Of a stretch of 5,487 bases of DNA, positions 1-5,487 are shown piece by piece (position 1 is the stretch's first letter; every line of letters begins with the position of its first letter). Origin of the DNA: Vitreoscilla sp. (lineage in GTDB: Bacteria > Pseudomonadota > Gammaproteobacteria > Burkholderiales > Burkholderiaceae); NCBI GenBank assembly GCA_014378125.1, contig JACMOG010000861.1:1-5487 (forward strand), in the 5' to 3' direction. Made by a program: the position numbers and the translations under genes. The notes below the pieces were generated by a model. The model was not told the DNA's origin, did no database searches, and saw nothing but the letters and a program-made list of their open reading frames with translations.

Positions 1-1
1 C

Positions 2-985
2 CCCGGGACAATCCCCGCCGCAAACCCCTCCCCCTCCCCGCCCCTCATGGCCGGCGCCGGGGCCACCACCGCCCGCTTGCCCGCCCAGGAGTGCCCCGGC
101 GCGCCGCCGACGCAGGTGGTCACGTACCCGGTGGTGGACAACCCGACCTTCGACGACTGCCTCGAGGCCTATGTGGCGCAGCACACCGGCGCGCGCCCGC
201 GCCAGGCCGCCGTGGGCATCGCCAACCCGATCGTCGGCGACCACGTGAAGATGACCAACTTCCATTGGGCGTTTTCCATCGAGGCCGTGCGCCAGCGTCT
301 CGGTTTCGACCGCCTGCTGCTGATCAACGACTTCACCGCGCTCGCGTTGTCGCTGCCATCGCTGCAGCCGGAGCACCTGCGACGCATCGGCGGCGGGGGC
401 GAGGCCGACCCCAAGGGCGCCATCGGGCTGCTGGGTCCGGGCACCGGGCTCGGTGTGTCCGGGCTGTTGCACGACAGCGCCGGCCATGTCGTGCCGCTGG
501 GCGGGGAGGGCGGGCACGTGAGCCTCGCGTCGGACAACGCGCGCGAGGACGCGGTCATCGCCGTGCTGCGCAGGCGCTTCGGGCATGCTTCGGCCGAGCG
601 CGCGCTGCAGGGGCAGGGCCTGGTCTCGATGTACGAGGCGCTGTGCGAGATCGACGGCGTGGCGGCCGCCAGCCTGGGTCCCTCCGGCGTCACCGCCGCG
701 GCGATGGTCGGCAGCGACGCGCGCTGCGTCGAGGTGGTCGAGCTGTTCTTCGCCTTCCTCGGCAGCGTGGCCGGCAACCTCGCGCTGACGCTCGGGGCAC
801 GCGGCGGCGTCTACGTGGGCGGCGGCATCGTGCCGCGCCTGGGCGCCTGGATCGATCGGTCGTCGTTCCGCGAGCGCTTCATTGCCAAGGGCCGCTTCCG
901 CGAGTACCTCGACGGCATCCCGACGTGGCTCATCCAGGCCGAGACGTCGCCCGCGCTGATCGGCGCCGCCAACGCGCTGGACTAG
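2..985 (+). CDS. glk: glucokinase, 5' end cut off or corrupted at window edge
   Basis: Cytoplasmic glucokinase of the bacterial ROK-independent (E. coli Glk-like) family, which phosphorylates glucose to glucose-6-phosphate with ATP at the entry of glycolysis/Entner-Doudoroff. Numbering from the ATG at 47, visible family motifs are MTNFHWAFSIE, LLINDFTALA with the expected catalytic Asp95, the nucleotide-binding LGPGTGLG (129-136), GGEGGHVSLA with sugar-contacting Glu154 and His157, and GGVYVGGGIVPRL near the C-terminus. The frame stays open to base 2 without a stop, and family members carry about 10-15 residues before the first phosphate motif, so the true start probably lies upstream; the ATG at 47 falls inside the motif and is unlikely to be the start. 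That motif, normally LVxDIGGTNAR, reads LMAGAGATTAR here: the Asp and Asn are lost, although the rest of the protein is intact. I suspect sequence error at a contig end rather than a dead gene. Converges with fabI. Confidence 0.88.
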   Translation, partial: PGTIPAANPSPSPPLMAGAGATTARLPAQECPGAPPTQVVTYPVVDNPTFDDCLEAYVAQHTGARPRQAAVGIANPIVGDHVKMTNFHWAFSIEAVRQRLGFDRLLLINDFTALALSLPSLQPEHLRRIGGGGEADPKGAIGLLGPGTGLGVSGLLHDSAGHVVPLGGEGGHVSLASDNAREDAVIAVLRRRFGHASAERALQGQGLVSMYEALCEIDGVAAASLGPSGVTAAAMVGSDARCVEVVELFFAFLGSVAGNLALTLGARGGVYVGGGIVPRLGAWIDRSSFRERFIAKGRFREYLDGIPTWLIQAETSPALIGAANALD

Positions 986-1014
986 GGGGTCTGGCGGTAG
1001 CCAGACCCTCTATT
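983..1014. terminator. hairpin between convergent glk and fabI, including both stop codons
   Basis: A 13-base-pair stem with a GGTA loop (996-999): bases 983-995 pair with 1000-1012. All pairs are Watson-Crick except one G-U (986-1009). The TAG stop of glk (983-985) and the TAG stop of fabI (1012-1010 on the other strand) form the foot of the stem. The T-run after it is poor on the + strand (TCTATT) and absent on the - strand, so it could act as a weak bidirectional terminator or as a 3'-end stabilising structure. The hairpin is seen directly; its function is inferred. Confidence 0.6.
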
Positions 1015-1807
1015 CGCCCAGCAGCGCGGCCCCGCCGCCCATCACCTGGCTGAACCCGGCGTCCACGTACGAGATCTCGCCCGTCATGCCCGAGGACAGG
1101 TCGGACAACAGGAACGCGGCCACGTTGCCCACGTCGTCGATCGTCACCGTGCGGCGCAGCGGCGCGTTTTCCTCGAACACGCTCAGCAGCTTGCCGAAGC
1201 CCTTGATGCCCGACGCGGCGAGCGTCTTGATCGGCCCGGCCGAGATGCCGTTCACGCGGATGCCCTTGGGGCCCACGCTGGCGGCCAGGGAGCGCACGCT
1301 GGCCTCCAGCGAGGCCTTGGCCAGCCCCATCGTGTTGTAGGCCGGCACGGCGCGAATGGCGCCCAGGTAGGTCATCGTCAGCAGGGCGCTCTTGTCGCGC
1401 AGCTGCGGCAGCGCGGCCTTGGCCAGCGCCGGGAAGCTGTACGCCGAGATGTCGTGGGCGATGCGGAAGCTCTCGCGCGACAGGCCCTCGAGGAAATCGC
1501 CGGCGATGGCCTCGCGCGGCGCGAATCCGATCGAGTGGACGAAGCCGTCGAAACCCTCGGGCCAGGCCGGCTTGAGGCCTTCGCACAAGGCGGCGAGCTG
1601 CTCGTCCGAGCCGACGTCGCAGTCGAAGACGAGCCTGGAGCCGAACTCGGCGGCGGTGTCGGTGATGCGCTCCTTGAAGCGCTCACCCTGGTAACTGAAG
1701 GCGAGCTCGGCGCCTTCGCGGTGGCAGGCCCGCGCGACGCCATAGGCGATCGAGCGGTTGTTCAATACGCCCGTGATGAGCAGGCGTTTGCCGGCGAGGA
1801 ATCCCAT
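1010..1807 (-). CDS. fabI: enoyl-[acyl-carrier-protein] reductase (NADH), FabI
   Basis: Catalyses the last reduction of each fatty-acid elongation round (trans-2-enoyl-ACP to acyl-ACP with NADH) in the cytoplasmic type II pathway. The protein is 265 residues, close to the 262 of E. coli FabI, with a Rossmann/SDR fold. The divergent N-terminal glycine motif [13 protein letters not shown] (residues 11-23) is typical of FabI rather than of FabG-like SDRs. The catalytic set is present: Tyr147, Tyr157 and Lys164 (Y-x6-K), matching E. coli Tyr146/Tyr156/Lys163. Residues equivalent to the triclosan-contact positions Gly93, Met159 and Phe203 are unchanged (Gly94, Met160, Phe204), so a triclosan-sensitive enzyme is expected. 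The start is supported by GGAG (1816-1813 on the - strand) five bases upstream of the ATG. It is transcribed divergently from rimP-nusA-infB and converges with glk. No frameshift or missing part is seen. Confidence 0.97.
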   Translation of the reverse strand: MGFLAGKRLLITGVLNNRSIAYGVARACHREGAELAFSYQGERFKERITDTAAEFGSRLVFDCDVGSDEQLAALCEGLKPAWPEGFDGFVHSIGFAPREAIAGDFLEGLSRESFRIAHDISAYSFPALAKAALPQLRDKSALLTMTYLGAIRAVPAYNTMGLAKASLEASVRSLAASVGPKGIRVNGISAGPIKTLAASGIKGFGKLLSVFEENAPLRRTVTIDDVGNVAAFLLSDLSSGMTGEISYVDAGFSQVMGGGAALLGE

Positions 1808-1812
1808 GCAGT

Positions 1813-1816
1813 CTCC
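1813..1816 (-). promoter_or_regulatory. Shine-Dalgarno site of fabI
   Basis: On the - strand, GGAG lies five bases before the ATG at 1807-1805. It fixes the fabI start and agrees with the N-terminus expected for the family ([13 protein letters not shown]). Confidence 0.75.
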
Positions 1817-1853
1817 GTATGTTGCTAGTATGGTGATTGTCGCACCCTCATTG

Positions 1854-1882
1854 TTGCGGGGGCGGTAGTTGCAGGCTATAAT
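1854..1882 (+). promoter_or_regulatory. sigma70-type promoter for the rimP-nusA-infB operon (or a leader RNA)
   Basis: A perfect -10 hexamer TATAAT (1877-1882) lies exactly 17 bases after TTGCGG (1854-1859), which keeps the critical TTG of the -35. The predicted transcription start is about 1888-1890. In a high-GC genome a perfect TATAAT at optimal spacing in the only long intergenic region is a strong signal. It is the only good rightward promoter seen before rimP, nusA and infB. Confidence 0.72.
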
Positions 1883-1908
1883 ACGAGCTTCGCTGAAGTA
1901 CTGGACAA
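1878..1908 (-). promoter_or_regulatory. possible fabI promoter overlapping the rimP promoter
   Basis: On the - strand, TATTAT (1883-1878, five of six consensus bases) lies 19 bases downstream of TTGTCC (1908-1903, four of six matches to TTGACA). The spacing is longer than ideal. Transcription would start near 1871 and give fabI a leader of roughly 65 bases. The -10 shares five bases with the TATAAT used on the + strand. No better promoter was seen in 1808-1870, but the assignment is weak. Confidence 0.3.
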
Positions 1909-1987
1909 CGCGGATTCGTTGTTGAAGCTCTCGAGTTTATCGGGGGTTTCAGGGAATCTGACAGGCAGGCACGACGCGTGGAAGAGG

Positions 1988-2018
1988 TGGGCGGATTTGT
2001 CTTCTGCCCATTTTTTTT
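1988..2018 (+). terminator. strong intrinsic terminator in the rimP leader
   Basis: TGGGCGGA (1988-1995) pairs with TCTGCCCA (2003-2010) in an 8-bp stem with one G-U pair and a 7-base loop, followed immediately by eight T's (2011-2018). This is the canonical Rho-independent layout. It lies about 100-130 bases after the predicted start and about 180 bases before rimP, so it would stop the operon transcript early unless bypassed. Confidence 0.78.
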
Positions 2019-2030
2019 GCCGCCACGTTT

Positions 2031-2107
2031 GTACCGTGAAATAAGTCCGCACCGGACGGTACCGCAGCGAGAAGAACTCTGTGAGTTCGCGACCCTCGAA
2101 AGTCGCG
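2031..2107 (+). other. cluster of three small stem-loops in the rimP leader
   Basis: First, GTACC (2031-2035) pairs with GGTAC (2058-2062) around an inner stem GTCCG/CGGAC (2045-2049 and 2053-2057) with a CAC loop and a 9-base bulge on the left arm. Second, GAACTC/GAGTTC (2074-2079 and 2083-2088) has a TGT loop. Third, CGCGAC/GTCGCG (2088-2093 and 2102-2107) has an 8-base loop. The second and third share base 2088. All pairs are perfect complements read from the sequence. Short stems also occur by chance in high-GC DNA, so function is inferred from their density. Confidence 0.4.
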
Positions 2108-2124
2108 GGCTCTGAATGCAGGTT

Positions 2125-2156
2125 GCAAGGGTCCTCAGGGGCCTTTGCCACTTTTT
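2125..2156 (+). terminator. second terminator-like hairpin just upstream of rimP
   Basis: Bases 2125-2134 pair with 2139-2148 in a 10-bp stem (two G-U pairs) around a TCAG loop. After three bases (CAC) comes a five-T run (2152-2156). The stem is good, but the T-run is short and offset, so this may be a weak terminator or a pause site. It ends about 40 bases before the probable rimP start. Confidence 0.45.
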
Positions 2157-2197
2157 GGGCTCGTCCCATTCAACTTCCAAACCTTAGAACAACTTTC

Positions 2198-2806
2198 TTG
2201 GCAGGCCCTGCACACACTCCAGGCTGGACTTCGGCCATCGAACGCACCGTCACCGGTCTGGGATACGAACTGGTGGACATCGAGCGCGTCGCTGGTGGAC
2301 TCCTGCGCGTCACGATCGACCGCGTGCCTGACCATGTGTACACCACGGGCGAATCCGAGTTCGTGCTGGTCGAGGATTGCGAAGCTGTCACGCGCCAGTT
2401 GCAATATGTCCTCGAAGTCGAGAATGCCGATTACGGCCGGCTCGAGGTGTCCTCGCCGGGCCTCGATCGTCCGCTGCGAGGCGAGCGCGATTTCAGGCGC
2501 TTCGTCGGCGAGCAGGTAGAAGTCACATTGAAGGAAGCCTTCCAGGCGCGCAAGAAGTTCACGGGTGAACTCCAGGCGCGCGGCGAGGGTTGGGGACTGG
2601 TGTTGCCCGCGGCTGCGATCAGCAAGACGCAGGCGAAGGCCGGTGCCAAGGCGGGGGTCGAGCAGGTGCTCGACTTCGCGCTCGATGAATTGCAGGAAGC
2701 CCGGCTCGTGCCGGTGATCGACTTCAAGGGGCGCCGCCGCAAGGCGGACCTCGCCGCCGTGCCTGAGGCCGGTGCTCAATCCGACGACGGAGGTCAAGAA
2801 CAATGA
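2198..2806 (+). CDS. rimP: ribosome maturation factor RimP
   Basis: RimP binds the pre-30S subunit and assists late 16S rRNA/S12-region assembly. From the TTG at 2198 the product is 202 residues, longer than the 150 of E. coli; the extra length is a short insert after the RVP segment (about 43-55), an Ala/Lys-rich insert in the C-terminal domain, and an acidic tail. The N-terminal alpha/beta domain begins at [17 protein letters not shown] (13-29), the family signature [12 protein letters not shown] is at 82-93, and a C-terminal SH3/Sm-like domain ends in [12 protein letters not shown]. The start is uncertain. The frame is open back to GTG 2081, which has GAGAAG about six bases upstream, but that start would add 39 residues unlike RimP and would place the second terminator hairpin inside the gene. 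TTG 2198 fits the protein family better but has no visible Shine-Dalgarno. First gene of rimP-nusA-infB; its stop overlaps the nusA start. Confidence 0.93.
   Translation: MAGPAHTPGWTSAIERTVTGLGYELVDIERVAGGLLRVTIDRVPDHVYTTGESEFVLVEDCEAVTRQLQYVLEVENADYGRLEVSSPGLDRPLRGERDFRRFVGEQVEVTLKEAFQARKKFTGELQARGEGWGLVLPAAAISKTQAKAGAKAGVEQVLDFALDELQEARLVPVIDFKGRRRKADLAAVPEAGAQSDDGGQEQ
2789..2794 (+). promoter_or_regulatory. Shine-Dalgarno site of nusA inside the end of rimP
   Basis: GGAGGT, a full match to the anti-Shine-Dalgarno, lies eight bases before the nusA ATG at 2803 and within the last codons of rimP. It allows independent initiation as well as translational coupling through the ATGA overlap. Confidence 0.85.
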
Positions 2807-4281
2807 ACCGCGAAATGCTGATGTTGGTGGACGCGATCTCGCGCGAAAAGACCGTCGAACGCGATCTCGTGTTCGGCGCGGTCGAGTCTGCGCTCGCCTC
2901 GGCCACCAAGAAGCTTCACGGTGCCGACGTGGACATCCGTGTCTCGGTGGACCGCGAGACCGGTGACTACGACACCTACCGCCGCTGGCACGTCGTGCCG
3001 AACGAGGCCGGCCTGCAGATTCCCGATGCCGAGATCCTGCTGTTCGAAGCGCAGGAACAGATCTCCGACATCGAGGTCGACGACTACATCGAGGAGCCGA
3101 TCGACTCGGTGCCCATCGGTCGCATCGGCGCCCAGGCCGCCAAGCAGGTCATCCTGCAGAAGATCCGCGACGCGGAACGCGAACAGCTGCTCAACGACTT
3201 CCTGTCGCGCGGCGAACGCATCTTCACCGGCACCGTCAAGCGCCTCGACAAGGGCGACATCATCGTCGAGCAGGGGCGCGTCGAAGGCCGCCTCAAGCGC
3301 AGCGAGATGATCCCGAAGGAAAACCTGCGTTCCGGCGACCGCGTGCGGGCGTTCATCGCCGGGGTTGATTCCCAGGCGCGTGGCCCCCAGTTCATGTTGT
3401 CGCGCAGCGCCCCCGGTTTCATGGTGGAGCTGTTCGGCCAGGAAGTGCCCGAGATCGAGCAAGGCCTGCTCGAGATCAAGAGCTGCGCCCGTGACGCCGG
3501 TTCGCGCGCCAAGATCGCCGTGCTGTCCCACGACAAGCGCGTCGACCCGATCGGCACCTGCGTGGGCGTGCGCGGTTCGCGCGCCACCGCGGCCACCAAC
3601 GAGCTTGCCGGCGAGCGCGTCGACATCGTGCTATGGAGCGAGGATCCGGCCCAGTTCGTCATCGGCGCGCTGGCCCCGGCCAACGTGCAGTCGATCGTGG
3701 TCGATGAAGAGAAGCACGCCATGGACGTGGTCGTCGACGAGGAAAACCTCGCCATCGCCATCGGCCGCGGCGGACAGAACGTGCGCCTGGCGTCGGATCT
3801 CACCGGCTGGCGCATCAACATCATGACGGCCGAAGAGTCGAGCGCCAAGCAGGCCGAGGAATCGGGCGGCGTGCGTGCCCTGTTCGTCGACAAGCTGGAC
3901 GTCGACGAGGAAGGGGCCGACATCCTGATCGAAGAAGGCTTCACCAGCCTGGAGCAGGTGGCCTACGTGCCCCTGCAGGAAATGCTGGAGATCGAAGGCT
4001 TCGACGAAGACACGGTCAACGAGCTGCGCACCCGGGCCAAGGATGCGCTGCTGACGATGGAGATCGCGCGCGAGGAGCGCGTCGAGGAAGTGTCGCAAGA
4101 GCTGCGCGACCTCGAGGGCCTCACGCCCGATCTCATCGCCAAGCTGGCGGAGGGCGGCGTGCACAAGCGCGACGACCTCGCCGACCTGGCGGTCGACGAA
4201 CTGGTGGACATGACCGGCGTCGACGAGACAAGCGCGAAGGCGCTGATCATGAAGGCCCGCGAGCACTGGTTCACCACCTGA
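2803..4281 (+). CDS. nusA: transcription termination/antitermination factor NusA
   Basis: NusA binds RNA polymerase and nascent RNA, promotes pausing and hairpin-dependent termination, and takes part in rRNA antitermination complexes. The 492 residues match the usual proteobacterial length (E. coli 495). Domains in order: an N-terminal polymerase-binding domain from [19 protein letters not shown] (1 to about 130); an S1 domain opening with [12 protein letters not shown] (about 136-200); KH1 (about 204-275) with the [10 protein letters not shown] loop near 250; KH2 (about 280-345) with [13 protein letters not shown] around 319-331; and two acidic helix-hairpin-helix repeats, starting near [11 protein letters not shown] (360) and [12 protein letters not shown] (437). 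The presence of both repeats is typical of Proteobacteria. The ATG overlaps the rimP stop (ATGA) and has a strong Shine-Dalgarno, so the two are probably translationally coupled. A terminator in the operon leader would be a natural target for feedback by NusA, but this is inference. Confidence 0.98.
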   Translation: MNREMLMLVDAISREKTVERDLVFGAVESALASATKKLHGADVDIRVSVDRETGDYDTYRRWHVVPNEAGLQIPDAEILLFEAQEQISDIEVDDYIEEPIDSVPIGRIGAQAAKQVILQKIRDAEREQLLNDFLSRGERIFTGTVKRLDKGDIIVEQGRVEGRLKRSEMIPKENLRSGDRVRAFIAGVDSQARGPQFMLSRSAPGFMVELFGQEVPEIEQGLLEIKSCARDAGSRAKIAVLSHDKRVDPIGTCVGVRGSRATAATNELAGERVDIVLWSEDPAQFVIGALAPANVQSIVVDEEKHAMDVVVDEENLAIAIGRGGQNVRLASDLTGWRINIMTAEESSAKQAEESGGVRALFVDKLDVDEEGADILIEEGFTSLEQVAYVPLQEMLEIEGFDEDTVNELRTRAKDALLTMEIAREERVEEVSQELRDLEGLTPDLIAKLAEGGVHKRDDLADLAVDELVDMTGVDETSAKALIMKAREHWFTT

Positions 4282-4326
4282 GCTCAAGCGCCCACCACGT
4301 ATTACACGAACGCCCGGAACAAAAGC

Positions 4327-4331
4327 AAGGA
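4327..4331 (+). promoter_or_regulatory. Shine-Dalgarno site of infB
   Basis: AAGGA lies nine bases before the ATG at 4341, in the 59-base spacer after nusA. The spacer holds nothing else convincing. A GGAATTCC palindrome overlaps the site but has no loop and cannot fold as a hairpin. Confidence 0.7.
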
Positions 4332-4340
4332 ATTCCAGAA

Positions 4341-5487
4341 ATGGCAGTGACCACCGTCGCCCAGTTTGCATCGGAGCTGAATCGCCCCGCTGCAACGCTG
4401 CTCGAACAGCTGCAGTCCGCAGGCGTCGCCAAGGCGACGACCGACGACGCGCTGAACGACGCAGACAAGGAGCGGCTGCTCGACTACTTGCGCACCGCGC
4501 ACGGCACCACCGGGGGCGAGCGCAAGAAGATCACGCTGACCCGCAAGTCGACCAGCGAGATCAAGCAGGCGGATGCGAGCGGCAAAGCCCGCACGATCCA
4601 GGTCGAAGTGCGCAAGAAGCGCACCTTCGTCCAGCGTGACGACGCCACGACGGAGGAGCAGGCCCAGGCCGCCGCCGCCGCCGAGGAAGCCGACCTCGTT
4701 CGCCGCGAGGAAGAGGCGCGCGCCCAGGCCTCGCTCATGCGCGAGCAGGAAGAAGCGTTGTCCGAGAAGCGTCGCCTGCGCGAAGCCGAGGATGCGCGCG
4801 TGCGCGCCGAGACCGAAGAGCGTTCGAAGGCGGCCGCTGCGGTCGCCGAGAAGGCCGCGGCCGAGAAGCTGGCCGCCGACGCCGCGCGTGCCGCTGCCGA
4901 GGCCGCCAAGCCCAGGGTACCGATGACGAAGTCGGCCAAGGACGCCGCTGCCCGCGAGGCCGCTGCTGCTGCAGCCGCCGCCGCGGCCGCACCGCCCGCG
5001 GCTCCGGCGCCCGCGCCGGAACCCGTCGCGCCGCCGCCCGAGCCCGTGCGCCAGGTGCGCGTGATCAAGGCCGCCGACGCCGAGGCCGAAGAAACCAAGC
5101 GCATGACGGATCTGCAGGGTCGCCGCAAGGCCGCCGAAGCCGAAGCCGCCGCCATCCGCGCGATGATGTCCGCACCGAAGAAGGTGCTGGTCGCCCACAA
5201 GCCCGAACCGCCGAAGCCGGTGGACGCGGCCGCGGGCATCAAGGGCACCATCCACAAGGCCAAGGCCGTTCCGGGCGCCCCCGCGGCACCGGGCGCCAAG
5301 CCGGGTGACAAGAAGGCCGTCAAGTCCGAGAAGCTCTCGTCGAGCTGGGCCGACGACGCCGCCAAGAAGCGTGGCGAGGCCAACAAGGGTCGTCCGGGTG
5401 CCCCGGGCGGCGCCGGTGCGGGCCGTCCGGGCTGGCGCGCGCCGCGCGGCGGTGGCCGTGGCGGTCGCGATCGCGACTCCGGCAGCA
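4341..5487 (+). CDS. infB: translation initiation factor IF-2, N-terminal part (runs off window)
   Basis: IF2 is the GTPase that brings initiator fMet-tRNA to the 30S subunit and promotes 50S joining. Only about 382 codons are inside the window, and the frame is open to the last base. Visible parts: an IF2_N domain from [17 protein letters not shown] to about residue 52; the conserved [16 protein letters not shown] and [15 protein letters not shown] segment (about 58-97); a long charged Ala/Glu/Arg-rich predicted helix (about 100-195); an Ala run followed by a Pro/Ala linker (about 205-240); [13 protein letters not shown] (around 333-345); and a Gly/Arg-rich stretch at the edge. The second N-terminal domain and the G domain lie beyond the window. 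The ATG is supported by AAGGA (4327-4331) nine bases upstream. It lies 59 bases after nusA with no terminator or clear promoter between, so it is in the same operon. Low-complexity IF2 N-termini are common in high-GC Betaproteobacteria. Confidence 0.97.
   Translation, partial: MAVTTVAQFASELNRPAATLLEQLQSAGVAKATTDDALNDADKERLLDYLRTAHGTTGGERKKITLTRKSTSEIKQADASGKARTIQVEVRKKRTFVQRDDATTEEQAQAAAAAEEADLVRREEEARAQASLMREQEEALSEKRRLREAEDARVRAETEERSKAAAAVAEKAAAEKLAADAARAAAEAAKPRVPMTKSAKDAAAREAAAAAAAAAAAPPAAPAPAPEPVAPPPEPVRQVRVIKAADAEAEETKRMTDLQGRRKAAEAEAAAIRAMMSAPKKVLVAHKPEPPKPVDAAAGIKGTIHKAKAVPGAPAAPGAKPGDKKAVKSEKLSSSWADDAAKKRGEANKGRPGAPGGAGAGRPGWRAPRGGGRGGRDRDSGS

Larger units (their letters stand above)
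1889..2197 (+). promoter_or_regulatory. structured 5' leader of rimP with terminator, candidate attenuator
   Basis: About 310 bases between the predicted transcription start and the probable rimP start, without a convincing protein gene. In order it contains: a hairpin ACAACG/CGTTGT (1905-1922), partly enclosed by GAGCTTC/GAAGC TC arms (1885-1891 and 1924-1930); a small TCAG/CTGA stem (1949-1961); a strong intrinsic terminator (1988-2018); a compound stem-loop (2031-2062); two adjacent 6-bp stems (2074-2107); and a second terminator-like hairpin (2125-2156). Rfam contains a family named rimP leader, described as a putative terminator-containing attenuator upstream of the same operon in Gammaproteobacteria. 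I cannot say whether this one is homologous. No tRNA was found here, unlike E. coli, where metY precedes rimP. The boundaries are estimates. Confidence 0.55.

Noticed and set aside
91..1053. Second + strand open frame of 320 codons over glk
   Set aside because: Arg/Ala/Gly-rich translation without motifs, typical of an out-of-frame shadow in high-GC DNA; the overlapping frame is clearly glucokinase.
1885..2130. Possible tRNA upstream of rimP, as in E. coli metY
   Set aside because: No cloverleaf, no GGTTCGA-type T-arm and no CCA-adjacent acceptor stem could be assembled on the + strand.
1848..2180. Antisense open frames (97 and 110 codons) across the rimP leader
   Set aside because: No Shine-Dalgarno or recognisable motif, and they run through the promoter and the T8 terminator. 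The open length is explained by chance in a less GC-rich stretch.
2145..2519. TTG-started + strand frame of 124 codons overlapping rimP
   Set aside because: Its start lies in the second terminator hairpin, it overlaps rimP in another frame, and its later part is Arg/Ser-rich shadow sequence.
4329..4336. GGAATTCC palindrome over the infB Shine-Dalgarno as an operator or sequestering hairpin
   Set aside because: An 8-base palindrome with no loop cannot fold on itself, and one copy of this length is expected by chance often enough.
4302..5386. Long antisense open frames (300 and 317 codons) opposite infB
   Set aside because: They mirror the GC-rich, Ala/Glu-biased codons of infB and translate to Gly/Arg/His or Ala/Ser low-complexity sequence with no domain. 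infB is well supported on the other strand.

Overview
The window looks like a high-GC betaproteobacterial chromosome, most likely Burkholderiales. The evidence is strong G/C preference at third codon positions, a RimP with the C-terminal ending [20 protein letters not shown], a NusA ending in KAREHWF, and a long Ala/Glu/Lys-rich IF2 N-terminus. No mobile element, CRISPR array, phage gene or tRNA is visible. This is core housekeeping DNA. The unusual content is in the non-coding leader and at the left edge, and I do not see a novel gene system.

Left part (1-1807): a glucokinase gene (glk, + strand, cut by the window edge) converges on fabI (- strand, NADH-dependent enoyl-ACP reductase, complete and with intact catalytic residues). 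Only 24 bases separate the stop codons, and they form a hairpin whose base includes both stop codons. The first ~100 bases are extremely C-rich, and the glucokinase phosphate-binding motif there is badly degraded although the rest of the protein is well conserved. Poor sequence at a contig end is the simplest explanation.

Middle (1808-2197): a 390-base stretch without a convincing protein-coding gene. It holds a good sigma70-type promoter (TTGCGG-17-TATAAT) pointing right, whose -10 also reads as TATTAT on the other strand toward fabI. A leader of about 310 bases follows, containing a strong intrinsic terminator with eight T's about 130 bases downstream of the predicted start, three further small stem-loops, and a second terminator-like hairpin just before rimP. 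This layout suggests transcriptional attenuation of the downstream operon, or a short independent RNA.

Right part (2198-5487): rimP-nusA-infB, the widely conserved operon linking 30S ribosome maturation (RimP), transcription elongation/termination (NusA) and translation initiation (IF2). rimP and nusA overlap by ATGA; infB starts 59 bases after nusA and runs off the right edge before its GTPase domain. Since NusA itself acts on terminators, a terminator in the leader of its own operon would fit feedback control, but this is inference.
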